This document shows positions 36,195 to 44,453 of a stretch of 64,000 nt of DNA, piece after piece. The notes under the pieces are model-generated. The model did no database searches and had not been told where the DNA came from. It saw only the letters and a list, made by a program, of their open reading frames with translations. This DNA comes from an uncultured bacterium (GTDB lineage Bacteria; Cyanobacteriota; Vampirovibrionia; Gastranaerophilales; Gastranaerophilaceae), in NCBI GenBank assembly GCA_902780525.1, contig CACZFL010000005.1, positions 124,001-188,000 on the forward strand, written 5' to 3'. The first letter of the stretch is position 1. Every line of letters begins with the position of its first letter. The position numbers and the translations under genes are program-made.

Positions 36195-36200
36195 AATAAA

Positions 36201-36779
36201 TTAATCCAAATAGAAAACTGTAATAACTTTGTGATTTTCTTCAGCATACTCAACTGCTCTGTGAAGAGTTTTACTTGTATGTGACAAGAAACAAATCATC
36301 TGGTTGCAGTCATCAATAATTTCTCTGTTACAAACTCTTGATGCGTCTGCAAGAGTCATCATTGCCCTGTCAGAATGTTCAACGATATTAGGAACACCAA
36401 TTAGCTGGTCTTGAACATCTGACGGCTGCTGTCCTATAGTCTGGGGTAAAATAACTTTTAGTTTATCCGGATTAGATTTCATAGCACCGCGTATTGCAGC
36501 TGCGTTAGTACCGCATGAACCTCCGGAGGTGATAATTGTATTACCTTGCTGAACAAGAGCTGTCGCAAGAGTTTCAATCATTTGCTGATGTGTAATGGCA
36601 AGGTTTCTTGAACCAATGATAGCAATTCTTTTTGCCGGCTGTTTTATTGTTGCAAGTTCCATTGCAAGTTCGTCTACCGTATCCGGGGTGCTTTCAGCCG
36701 TATCCATATCATCAACAGGCACCATAATTGATTGTTGCTGCTGTTCATTATCTTCAATAGAATCTAAAATCTCAATCAT
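36201..36779 (-). CDS. DprA-like SLOG-fold protein
   Basis: A 192-residue protein. The frame is open further upstream, but ATG 36779 is the start because GAAGGTGA lies just before it and the longer frame runs into pcrA. A Gln/Asp/Glu-rich N-terminus (about 1-50) precedes a Rossmann-like domain with RIAIIGSRNLA, ITSGGSCGTNAAAIRGAM and a C-terminal MICFLSHTSKTLHRAVEYA. This matches the core of DNA-processing protein A and related SLOG proteins. It is shorter than DprA (about 300-370), lacking the flanking domains. Divergent from pcrA, which hints at a DNA-repair context. Confidence 0.75.
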   Translation of the reverse strand: MIEILDSIEDNEQQQQSIMVPVDDMDTAESTPDTVDELAMELATIKQPAKRIAIIGSRNLAITHQQMIETLATALVQQGNTIITSGGSCGTNAAAIRGAMKSNPDKLKVILPQTIGQQPSDVQDQLIGVPNIVEHSDRAMMTLADASRVCNREIIDDCNQMICFLSHTSKTLHRAVEYAEENHKVITVFYLD

Positions 36780-36873
36780 TAGTTCACCTTCTGTTTTTGT
36801 CGTATTGTGTTTTGCACGTCTTTTTTGTATGCTTGTTAATAATAGCACAAAATTGAGATTTTGGGAATAGGGA

Positions 36874-39387
36874 ATGGAAAATATTTTAGAAGGACTCAAT
36901 AAAGAACAGCTTGAGGCAGCCCAAACAACAAAAGGAGCGTTGCTTATTTTGGCAGGTGCAGGAAGCGGAAAAACCAAAGTTTTAACTTCTCGAATTGCCT
37001 ATATGGTTCAGCACGGTGCCGTTGCTGGCAAAATTTTGGCTGTAACATTCACCAACAAAGCCGCACGTGAGATGAGGGAACGTTTGGCAAAAATGGTTGG
37101 CGAAAATGTTATTAAATATATGTGGGTTGGAACTTTTCACAGTATCTGCGGGCGTATTTTGAGGCAGGATATTGAAAGTTATTCCTTTCAGTCAGGGAAA
37201 TCTCTTGATAAGAATTTTACAATTTATGATGAAACGGATTCTCTTGCCGTAATTAAACAGGCGATAAAGAAAATTAACCTTGATGACAAAATTTATCAGC
37301 CAAAACTGATTAAGGCAATAATTTCCAATGCTAAAAACAAGATGCAGGATGCATACACTTTTGCTACTTTTGCACGTGATTTTAAATCACAAAATATTGC
37401 GAAAGTTTTTGAACTTTATGAAAACACACTTAATAACAATAATGCTATTGATTTTGACGATATGCTTCTGATTACGGTAAAGCTTCTTGAACAAAATCCT
37501 GAAGTTCGTGAAAAATACTATAAAAAGTTTCAGCATATACTTGTTGATGAGTACCAGGATACAAACCAGGCACAGTATCAACTAGTAAAAGCTCTTTATA
37601 CAAACCTTAAACCTGATATTCCGGAAACACGTTCACTTTGCGTAGTAGGCGATGTTGACCAATCGATTTATTCTTGGCGTGGTGCGGATTTCAGAATAAT
37701 TCTAAATTTTCAGAACGATTTTCCTAATGCAAAGGTCGTCAAATTGGAGCAGAACTATCGTTCGACTGCGAATATCCTGAATGCTGCAAATGCTATTATT
37801 GAAAACAATGAAGAACGTGTTGATAAGGTTCTGTATTCTCAAAAAGGCGACGGAGAAAAAATCTCTCTCTATGAGGCGCAAGATGAAGCAGACGAGGCGC
37901 AGTATATAGTTAACTCTATTCGTGATACTTCCGATAATTATAATCAGTTTGCTGTTTTATACAGAACAAATAATCAGTCACGTGCGTTAGAAGAAGCTCT
38001 TATTGCAGCAGGAATTCCGTACAGAATATACGGTGGTCTTAAGTTTTATGACAGAAAAGAAATCAAAGATGCGATTGCATATTTAAAACTTATTTATAAC
38101 CCTGATGATTCTCAGTCATTAAGGAGAATTGTCAATGTTCCTAAGCGTGCAATAGGCGAAACAACTCTCAAACACTTACAAGAATACGCTGACGAAAATG
38201 ATTTAAGCCTCTTCGGGGCAATAAAAGACGTTGATAATATTTCTGCAATAAAATCAGGTACGGCAACAAAATTAAAAGATTTTGCAACATTGATAGAAAA
38301 ATTTAAAGAAGCTGAAAAGCGGTATTCTTTACCGGAGTTCCTTGGATTAATCCTGGAAAGAAGCGGATCTCTCAATGAACTTCATGCGTCAAATACAGAT
38401 GAAGATGAAATCAGAATAGAAAACTTGCAAGAGCTTGTAAACGTAGCTAACGAGTTTGAACCTGATGAGGAAAATAATGTTTTAGGAGAATTCCTTGCTC
38501 AGGTTTCATTAGTGTCTGATATAGACGGTATGGATGAGATAGCAAATAACGTTACATTAATGACGCTTCACGCATCAAAAGGTCTTGAATTCCCGATAGT
38601 GTTCATTGCCGGCTGTGATGAAGGTATTTTCCCGTCTGCAAGATGCTCAAATACTTTATCAGAACTTGAGGAAGAAAGACGGTTAATGTATGTTGGTGTA
38701 ACAAGAGCGGAAACCAAACTCTATCTTACAACCGCAAAACGTCGTCAAATGTGGGGCGAATACAAATACTATACCCCGAGCAGATTTATAGACGAGATTC
38801 CTGTTGGTCTTATTGATGAAGAAGATTCCGAATACTCTGATTATTCAGACAGAAGCACCTTCAGAAATGCTGTTAAGACAGTGAAACAAAATAAAGTTTC
38901 TTTTAACTCTGACGGATATGTTAAACCGTCATCAGGTTTTGGTTCAAATTTCATTGCGCCAAGCAGTAAAAAACAACCGGATACATCAAAAGGTTTCGGC
39001 TCAGATTTTGTTGCTCCGAATGTTAAAAAGACAACAACAGTAGTAAAACGTACTCCGGCTAAAATTATTGTCAATAAAAATCCGATAAATAAACAAAAAG
39101 AAGAAGAAAAAATTAAAGCATTTTTTGAAAATAATCTGATAAAACAAAAAATTGAAGAACAAAAACGAAAAGATGCAGAAGAACAGAAAAAACGTGAGGA
39201 AGAATTAAATAATACCCCGGTACAATACTTTTTTAATGTCGGTGAACGTGTGTTCCATGAAAAATTGGGCATAGGTCATATAACAGACGTTATTCAGGTC
39301 GGTGACAGCACCATGTACACAATCGATTTTGGGAAACTTGGCAGAAAAGCTATGGATGCTGCATATGCTCATTTAAAAAAAATCTGA
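36874..39387 (+). CDS. pcrA: ATP-dependent DNA helicase PcrA/UvrD
   Basis: An 837-residue superfamily 1A helicase for repair and replication-fork maintenance. Walker A is AGAGSGKT (about 26-33), motif Ia TFTNKAAREMRERL, Walker B ILVDEYQDTNQAQ, motif III VGDVDQSIYSWRGAD, motif IV QNYRST, motif V TLMTLHASKGLEFP and motif VI EERRLMYVGVTRAE. A Lys-rich linker leads to a C-terminal Tudor-like domain (GERVFHEKLGIGHI) that in PcrA binds RNA polymerase. GGGA lies eight bases before the ATG. Confidence 0.96.
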   Translation: MENILEGLNKEQLEAAQTTKGALLILAGAGSGKTKVLTSRIAYMVQHGAVAGKILAVTFTNKAAREMRERLAKMVGENVIKYMWVGTFHSICGRILRQDIESYSFQSGKSLDKNFTIYDETDSLAVIKQAIKKINLDDKIYQPKLIKAIISNAKNKMQDAYTFATFARDFKSQNIAKVFELYENTLNNNNAIDFDDMLLITVKLLEQNPEVREKYYKKFQHILVDEYQDTNQAQYQLVKALYTNLKPDIPETRSLCVVGDVDQSIYSWRGADFRIILNFQNDFPNAKVVKLEQNYRSTANILNAANAIIENNEERVDKVLYSQKGDGEKISLYEAQDEADEAQYIVNSIRDTSDNYNQFAVLYRTNNQSRALEEALIAAGIPYRIYGGLKFYDRKEIKDAIAYLKLIYNPDDSQSLRRIVNVPKRAIGETTLKHLQEYADENDLSLFGAIKDVDNISAIKSGTATKLKDFATLIEKFKEAEKRYSLPEFLGLILERSGSLNELHASNTDEDEIRIENLQELVNVANEFEPDEENNVLGEFLAQVSLVSDIDGMDEIANNVTLMTLHASKGLEFPIVFIAGCDEGIFPSARCSNTLSELEEERRLMYVGVTRAETKLYLTTAKRRQMWGEYKYYTPSRFIDEIPVGLIDEEDSEYSDYSDRSTFRNAVKTVKQNKVSFNSDGYVKPSSGFGSNFIAPSSKKQPDTSKGFGSDFVAPNVKKTTTVVKRTPAKIIVNKNPINKQKEEEKIKAFFENNLIKQKIEEQKRKDAEEQKKREEELNNTPVQYFFNVGERVFHEKLGIGHITDVIQVGDSTMYTIDFGKLGRKAMDAAYAHLKKI

Positions 39388-39478
39388 TACAAGCTCAATA
39401 CTTCTTTACAAAATATTCCTGATAAGTCAATTTCTTTAAAGAAAATGACTTTATATATTTAGGCAGGATATTGGAAAA

Positions 39479-40447
39479 ATGAGCAGTTATTTAGACAATT
39501 TTTTAGGCGGCATGGCGTTCGGAATGTTAGCAAACAATCCGTTCTTCAGGGGCTGTTTTGGTTTTGGAATGTATCCTGTATATTATAACAGAGTTGATTT
39601 TGGCGGTTTTGCAAATCCATTTCCGAGTATTTTTGGCAATATGGGGTATATGGGTATGGGGCTAAGCGCTCAACCAATGCCGACAACTTTTGCCAACACA
39701 CCTTTTCCGACTGTAGATTTTACCGAAGTTGGTGAATATATTTTGGATACATACACCAATCCGGATTCTGAATATAACAAAAAAATGAGGGAAATGTATA
39801 AGGAATACGAAAAACAAAACAAAAATTCAAACACATCCTGCTTTCAGCAAAACTGGTTTTCAATGTTTAATATGCCCGGGATGACATTTCCTTGGTTTGG
39901 AGGGCAGATAAAGACTGATAAAACTGATAAAAATGAGAAAGCAGATAAAGATACAAAAATAACAAATCGGTATGACGATAAAAGGTTCAATAAATTTTTA
40001 TCCATAGTATTAGATCGTGAAGGCGGATATTCTAACAGTAAAATCGACAGAGGCGGAGAAACCTTAAAAGGAGTTACGCATACAACGTATGATGAGTACC
40101 GCAAATCAAAAGGTTTGACAACTCAGAGTGTAACAAAAATGACTGATGATGAAATGCAGGAAATTTATTATGAAAACTTCTATAAAGCAAGCGGCGCAGA
40201 TAAAATATCCGATAAAAAACTTGCACTATATGTATTTGATACAGCAGTAAATTTGGGTGTAAAAGTAGCAAAAGATTTTCTGGATAAATGCGGTGGTGAC
40301 AGAAATAAATTTGAACAATTAAGAAAAAACAGATATAAGAAAATTATCGAAAACGATAAAGACCAGAAAGCACACGAAAAAGGCTGGAATAGCAGAATGA
40401 TTGCAATAAAAGATGCTGCGGATAATCAATTAAATACCATTGCATAA
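39479..40447 (+). CDS. GH108-type muramidase with Phe/Gly/Met-rich N-terminus
   Basis: A 322-residue protein. The C-terminal half (about 168-315) matches the GH108 N-acetylmuramidase pattern: FLSIVLDREGGYSN with the catalytic Glu (about 181), GGETLKGVTHTTYDEYR, then the peptidoglycan-binding tail RYKKIIENDKDQKAHEKGW. The N-terminal 125 residues are rich in Phe, Gly, Met and Pro (GGMAFGMLANNPFFRGCFGFGM) with no Sec signal. A charged linker (KTDKTDKNEKADKD) joins them. Phage lysozymes and flagellar or secretion-associated muramidases share the catalytic fold; its export route is unknown. Confidence 0.8.
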   Translation: MSSYLDNFLGGMAFGMLANNPFFRGCFGFGMYPVYYNRVDFGGFANPFPSIFGNMGYMGMGLSAQPMPTTFANTPFPTVDFTEVGEYILDTYTNPDSEYNKKMREMYKEYEKQNKNSNTSCFQQNWFSMFNMPGMTFPWFGGQIKTDKTDKNEKADKDTKITNRYDDKRFNKFLSIVLDREGGYSNSKIDRGGETLKGVTHTTYDEYRKSKGLTTQSVTKMTDDEMQEIYYENFYKASGADKISDKKLALYVFDTAVNLGVKVAKDFLDKCGGDRNKFEQLRKNRYKKIIENDKDQKAHEKGWNSRMIAIKDAADNQLNTIA

Positions 40448-40560
40448 AAAAAAGCCGTTTCTTAGAGAACGGCTACCAGACTTGGGGAGGAGGTATGAAA
40501 AACCTCTCTGAGGCTTTCCATACTATCCTTATCGGTATAAATTTATTTTTCTTAAGGATA
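40446..40560 (-). ncRNA. Candidate small RNA with C-rich anti-SD segment
   Basis: Minus-strand order, 5' to 3': stem TATCCTTA/TAAGGATA (40560-40524); a 14-pair stem GTATGGAAAGCCTC/GAGGTTTTTCATAC with loop AGA (40523-40493); an unpaired CTCCTCCCCAAGTCTGGT segment; and an intrinsic terminator AGCCGTT/AACGGCT (40474-40453) followed by eight T. The middle helix has two G-U pairs on this strand that would be A-C mismatches on the other. The free segment complements Shine-Dalgarno sequences. Two stems around a CU-rich linker recall cyanobacterial Yfr1 in plan, not in sequence. It may come from its own promoter or from processing of the rlmH transcript. Confidence 0.5.
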
Positions 40561-40636
40561 TTTAACAAAAATACTACATATAGTGGAGGTAAAACTAAAC
40601 ACACGAAATTATATATTCGGTATATTTATTTACCCA

Positions 40637-41107
40637 CTACTTGTGGTACTTTTCACCTTTAAGGATTTTGAAGGCACGATAAATTTGTTCGACTAAAATT
40701 AGTCTTGCAAACTGATGCAGAAAAGTCATTTTTGACATACTCAATTTGAAATCTGCTCTTTGAGAAACCTTTGAGGATATTCCGCAGGAAGAACCTATAA
40801 CAAAAGTAAGTTCTGAAACTCCGCTCATAGTAATATCATTGATTTTTTGAGCGAACTCTTCCGAAGAAAGCTGTTTCCCCTGTATTTCCATTGTTATTAC
40901 GTAGGAATCTTCTTTGATATGAGAAAGTATATTTCCACCTTCTTCATCAAGTGCTTTTTGAGTCAGGTTTTCGTCTTTTATCTCAACGGGATTCAGTTCA
41001 ACAATTTCGACAGACGCATAAGGAGTAAGCCTTTTTAAAAATTCATCAACCCCGTCTTTTAAGAATTTTTCTTTGATTTTACCTAAGGCAATAATTTTTA
41101 TTTTCAT
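40637..41107 (-). CDS. rlmH: 23S rRNA pseudouridine-1915 methyltransferase RlmH
   Basis: A 156-residue SPOUT methyltransferase acting on m3-pseudouridine 1915 of 23S rRNA. The conserved SAM-site segment is FVIGSSCGIS, and the C-terminus YRAFKILKGEKYHK is the family hallmark. Length matches the family. Its ATG overlaps the mscS stop by one base (TAATG), so it is translationally coupled. Confidence 0.95.
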   Translation of the reverse strand: MKIKIIALGKIKEKFLKDGVDEFLKRLTPYASVEIVELNPVEIKDENLTQKALDEEGGNILSHIKEDSYVITMEIQGKQLSSEEFAQKINDITMSGVSELTFVIGSSCGISSKVSQRADFKLSMSKMTFLHQFARLILVEQIYRAFKILKGEKYHK

Positions 41108-41973
41108 TATTGCTCTTTACCTGTCTTTTCTATATAAACGCTTGTAGATGGGAATGCAAAGTCTATGCCTTCTTCACGGTAGCGGTGAATAATTTCGCGA
41201 ATCATATTCCCCCTTACAACTTTATATTTTGCCCAGGTTGTTTCGGATGTGTATCCGAAAAATCTTATGTTTATTGAACTGTCTGCAAGTTCGTCAATAA
41301 CGGTAAACATACCTGAGCCGATAATTTTTTCATCATTTGTAGCAATTGCTTTTAGTATTTCAACGGCTCTGTCAATTTTTTCGTTTGGAGTTCCGTATTC
41401 AATCCCTACTGTAATATCAATTTTTCTTTTTTTGCACATAGAAACATTTGTAATCTCTTCGTTAGCGATTTTGTTGTTAGCAACATTGACCAAAAAGTTA
41501 TCTAATGTTCTTATAGAAGTAGAGCGGAGGTTTATTTTTTCAACATACCCTTCAATATCATTAAACTTGATATAATCACCTATCTTATAAACTCTGTCAC
41601 CTAACAAACCTATTGAACCGAATACGTTTCCGATAGCTTCTTTAGCAGCAAAACCGACTGCCAAACCTGTAATTCCGAAACCTGCAATTATGGAAGAAAC
41701 ATTATATCCAAAGCTTTCCAAAAATCCGACCAAAAGCATAAATATAATAACGGCTTTTAATACTTTTACCAATAGTGGTAAAAGGTTTAAAAGTGTTGAA
41801 TCGGAATGCTTTTCTTTTAATTTTGATGTTAATTTTGCTTCAAATATATTAATAACTTTGTTGATTATCATAATCAAAATGAGGTTGATTATAACTCCAA
41901 ATATAAACGGAGCGTGTTTTACAAAAAACATAAATATTGGTTTCACCGCATTTTCTAATGAAATATCAATCAT
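41107..41973 (-). CDS. mscS: Small-conductance mechanosensitive channel MscS
   Basis: A 288-residue MscS-type channel that releases solutes on osmotic downshock. Three membrane helices (about 18-40, 66-84, 92-115). The pore helix TM3 is Gly/Ala-rich (AGFGITGLAVGFAAKEAIGN), followed by the beta domain (VYKIGDYIKFNDIEGYVEKINLRST) and the C-terminal alpha/beta domain. It lies between nifS and rlmH on one strand. Confidence 0.93.
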   Translation of the reverse strand: MIDISLENAVKPIFMFFVKHAPFIFGVIINLILIMIINKVINIFEAKLTSKLKEKHSDSTLLNLLPLLVKVLKAVIIFMLLVGFLESFGYNVSSIIAGFGITGLAVGFAAKEAIGNVFGSIGLLGDRVYKIGDYIKFNDIEGYVEKINLRSTSIRTLDNFLVNVANNKIANEEITNVSMCKKRKIDITVGIEYGTPNEKIDRAVEILKAIATNDEKIIGSGMFTVIDELADSSINIRFFGYTSETTWAKYKVVRGNMIREIIHRYREEGIDFAFPSTSVYIEKTGKEQ

Positions 41974-41977
41974 TTAT

Positions 41978-43168
41978 TTATACTCCTTTGCGTTTTCTTA
42001 ACTCTTCAAGCTCACTCTGGAATGGAGAAATTTTTGTTAATTTATCCATTATTATAGGCATATTTTTAATAACAAAGTCAACATCTTTTTCTGTTGTATA
42101 TCTCGAAAGAGAAAATCTTATTGACCCGTGTAGAGCAGTAAACGGTATTCCCATAGCTCTTAAAACGTGGCTTGGTTCCAGCGAACCTGATGTGCAGGCA
42201 CTTCCTGAACTTGCACAAACTCCGATATCGCTTAAGTGTAATAAGATTAACTCGCCTTCAACATATTCAAAACCGATGTTTGTAGTATTTGGCACCCTGT
42301 TTGAGATACCTGTATTCAGTCTTGCATTGAATACATTTTGTAAAATCCCTGATTCTAATTTATCACGTAGTCTTTTTACTTCTGTGAGTTCATGATTCAT
42401 ATTTTCCATAGCAAGCTCGGCAGCTTTACCCATACCGACAATGTATGGTACATTTTCCGTTCCTGCTCTCATTCCTTTTTCCTGATGACCTCCGTTAATT
42501 AGAGGTGTAAACCTTACGTCAGGTTTAACGTATAAGGCACCAATCCCTTTCGGAGCGTGAAACTTGTGACCTGATACACCGACCATATCAATAGCTGTGT
42601 CTTTTACGTTCATAGGAATTTTCCCCGCAGCCTGAACGCCGTCAACATATACTCTTGTTTCAGGAGAGTGAGATTTTACGTACTCGGCAATCTCTTCAAC
42701 AGGGTGGATAACGCCGGTTTCATTATTTGCCCACATAACGGAAACAAGTGCAGTATCTTTTCTTAACTTTGATTTAAGTTCTTCCGTATCAAGTTCGCCC
42801 TGTGCGTTAACACCTATGTAATCTACTTCATAACCCAGTTTTTCAAAAGTTTTATAGGTGTTTAAAACGCAGGGGTGTTCTACTTTTGTTGTTATGATAT
42901 GGCGTTTCTCTTTGTTGCAGCTAAGAACTCCTTTAATTGCCATATTAGCAGATTCAGAACCGCATGAGGTGAAGAAAATTTCTTTTTCGTCTTTTGCGCC
43001 AAAGAAATCACGCATTTTTACTCGGGCTTCTCTGATCGAAGCAGCCGGTTTTTTCGCAAAATCGTACATGCTGGAAGGATTAGCATATTCTTCGCTCAAA
43101 AAAGGAAGCATATCTTCAAGAACTTTCTTATCAGTTGCGGTTGTTGCATTATTATCTAAATATATCAT
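41978..43168 (-). CDS. nifS: Cysteine desulfurase NifS
   Basis: A 396-residue PLP enzyme that supplies sulfur for Fe-S clusters. It opens with YLDNNATTATDKKV. PLP-site motifs include TSCGSESANMA and the Schiff-base Lys in VSGHKFHAPKGIG (about 203). The active Cys is in CASSGSACTSGSLEPSHVL (about 325), the class I pattern. It is on the nifU transcript, separated by an 85-residue gene. Confidence 0.93.
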   Translation of the reverse strand: MIYLDNNATTATDKKVLEDMLPFLSEEYANPSSMYDFAKKPAASIREARVKMRDFFGAKDEKEIFFTSCGSESANMAIKGVLSCNKEKRHIITTKVEHPCVLNTYKTFEKLGYEVDYIGVNAQGELDTEELKSKLRKDTALVSVMWANNETGVIHPVEEIAEYVKSHSPETRVYVDGVQAAGKIPMNVKDTAIDMVGVSGHKFHAPKGIGALYVKPDVRFTPLINGGHQEKGMRAGTENVPYIVGMGKAAELAMENMNHELTEVKRLRDKLESGILQNVFNARLNTGISNRVPNTTNIGFEYVEGELILLHLSDIGVCASSGSACTSGSLEPSHVLRAMGIPFTALHGSIRFSLSRYTTEKDVDFVIKNMPIIMDKLTKISPFQSELEELRKRKGV

Positions 43169-43188
43169 TATTTTGTTCCTTTAGTTCG

Positions 43189-43446
43189 TTAAATACGGCT
43201 TATAAGCCCTTTAAGAAATTGTACTAATCTGTTTTTGGAATGAGGTTTGTCTTTTTCAACAACAATATCAAAATTCCCCATTTCTTCAAATATTTTTTTT
43301 CGTTCATCAACAGAGTCGGATTTTTGTGCTTTCGCGAACAAATCTTTTGCTTTCGGGTTTTTGTAAACTCTGTAAATGTTTGCGCATCCTTTTGGAAGGG
43401 TGATATTTTTAGCCGGATTTATGTATGCACTTAAAATTTTAAACAT
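43189..43446 (-). CDS. Small unknown protein between nifU and nifS
   Basis: An 85-residue basic soluble protein. It starts two bases after the nifU stop and ends 20 bases before nifS, so it belongs to this operon. It has one Cys (GCANIYRVYKN) and a helical middle (DLFAKAQKSDSVDERKK). No family recognised. A role in Fe-S assembly is inferred from position only. Confidence 0.65.
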   Translation of the reverse strand: MFKILSAYINPAKNITLPKGCANIYRVYKNPKAKDLFAKAQKSDSVDERKKIFEEMGNFDIVVEKDKPHSKNRLVQFLKGLISRI

Positions 43447-43448
43447 AT

Positions 43449-44279
43449 TTATACCTGCTCCACTTCCAAAGCAGAATCAACTTTATCCTTAAGGATTGAT
43501 TCAACAAAAGTTTTTATTGTCATTCTTGAATTTTTACAGCCCTGACACATTCCTGTTAGTTTAACTTTAACATTATTGCCGTCTAAGTCCACAAACTCAA
43601 TGTCACCTCCGTCTTTTTGAAGCTCGGGTGAGATTTGCTGTTCGATGACTTTGCTTATTTTTAAGATTTTTTGAGTGGTTGTAAGCGGAGATTGTTCTCT
43701 TTTGTTTAAACCTTTCCAGTATGTATCAAGAATATCTTTAATTGTTCCTTTACACCTTCCGCAAGCACCACCTGCTTTTGTATAGTTCGTAACTTCTTCA
43801 ACAGTTTTGAGATTGTTGATTTTTATAGCTTCCCAAATTTGATTTTCTGTTACGTTAAAACATGTGCAGACTATTTTATCTGCAGTTTGCGGTATGTCAT
43901 CTTCAATAGTTTCTTCCCCGTAGTATTTTTTGAGTGCATCTTCAAGCGCCTCGTGTCCCATAACGGAGCAGTGCATTTTTTCCTGTGGAAGTCCGCCGAG
44001 TTCATCTGCAATATCTTTATTTGTAATTTTTTTTGCTTCGTCTAAGGTTTTTCCGATAATCATTTCGGTTAAAATGCTTGATGATGCAACGGCTGAACCG
44101 CAACCGAATGTTTGGAATTTTGCATCAACAATTTTTTCGCCGTCAAGTTTTAAATATAGTTTTAAAGAATCTCCGCAAGCCAGTGAGCCTGCTTCGCCTA
44201 TTAAATCTGCGTTATCAATTTTACCCACATTTCTTGGGTTTCTGTAATGGTCTAATACTTTTTCCGAATAATCCCACAT
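43449..44279 (-). CDS. nifU: Fe-S scaffold protein NifU (three-domain)
   Basis: A 276-residue full-length NifU, the scaffold on which Fe-S clusters form. The N-terminal IscU-like domain has three cluster Cys (ACGD, FGCGSA, HCSVMG). The central 2Fe-2S BFD-type domain carries CTCFNV and GGACGRCKG. The C-terminal NifU domain has the CQGCKNS thiol pair. This NIF system appears in nitrogen fixers and also as the general Fe-S system of some anaerobes and Campylobacterota. No nif structural genes are nearby, so a housekeeping role is likely. Confidence 0.94.
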   Translation of the reverse strand: MWDYSEKVLDHYRNPRNVGKIDNADLIGEAGSLACGDSLKLYLKLDGEKIVDAKFQTFGCGSAVASSSILTEMIIGKTLDEAKKITNKDIADELGGLPQEKMHCSVMGHEALEDALKKYYGEETIEDDIPQTADKIVCTCFNVTENQIWEAIKINNLKTVEEVTNYTKAGGACGRCKGTIKDILDTYWKGLNKREQSPLTTTQKILKISKVIEQQISPELQKDGGDIEFVDLDGNNVKVKLTGMCQGCKNSRMTIKTFVESILKDKVDSALEVEQV

Positions 44280-44383
44280 ATTTTATACCTCGTGATTTAG
44301 TGTAGTTCTTTTTTAATTTTATATCAAAGAAAGATTATTTTACTATCACCCTAAATAAAATTTAACGATTTATTAATAATTAC

Positions 44384-44399
44384 TGTAAGAACACTTACA
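44384..44399. promoter_or_regulatory. Palindromic operator candidate over a -35 box
   Basis: TGTAAGAACACTTACA, two perfect six-base arms with a four-base spacer. The right arm is also the -35 hexamer CTTACA of the promoter below. It lies between the divergent nifU operon and the repeat-protein gene, so one regulator could control both. Confidence 0.5.
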
Positions 44400-44422
44400 T
44401 TTTTTGTTTTATGAGTTATAAT
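44394..44422 (+). promoter_or_regulatory. Promoter of the 27-residue-repeat protein
   Basis: CTTACA (44394-44399), 17-base spacer, TATAAT (44417-44422). The ATG at 44421 falls inside the -10 box, so it cannot be the translation start of this transcript; ATG 44454 is used instead. Confidence 0.6.
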
Positions 44423-44453
44423 GCAAGTGAAAAAAGAAAAGGGAATGTGTCTT

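Noticed and set aside
36780-36977. N-terminal extension of the DprA-like frame
   Set aside because: It lies antisense to the start of pcrA and lacks a ribosome site; ATG 36779 has GAAGGTGA.
40495-40662. A 55-codon plus-strand frame after a very strong GGAGGAGGT
   Set aside because: The ribosome-like sequence is simply the complement of the C-rich RNA linker, the frame runs into rlmH, and its start lies inside a helix supported on the minus strand.
44421-44453. Earlier in-frame ATG of the repeat protein
   Set aside because: It overlaps the TATAAT of its own promoter; ATG 44454 has the ribosome site.
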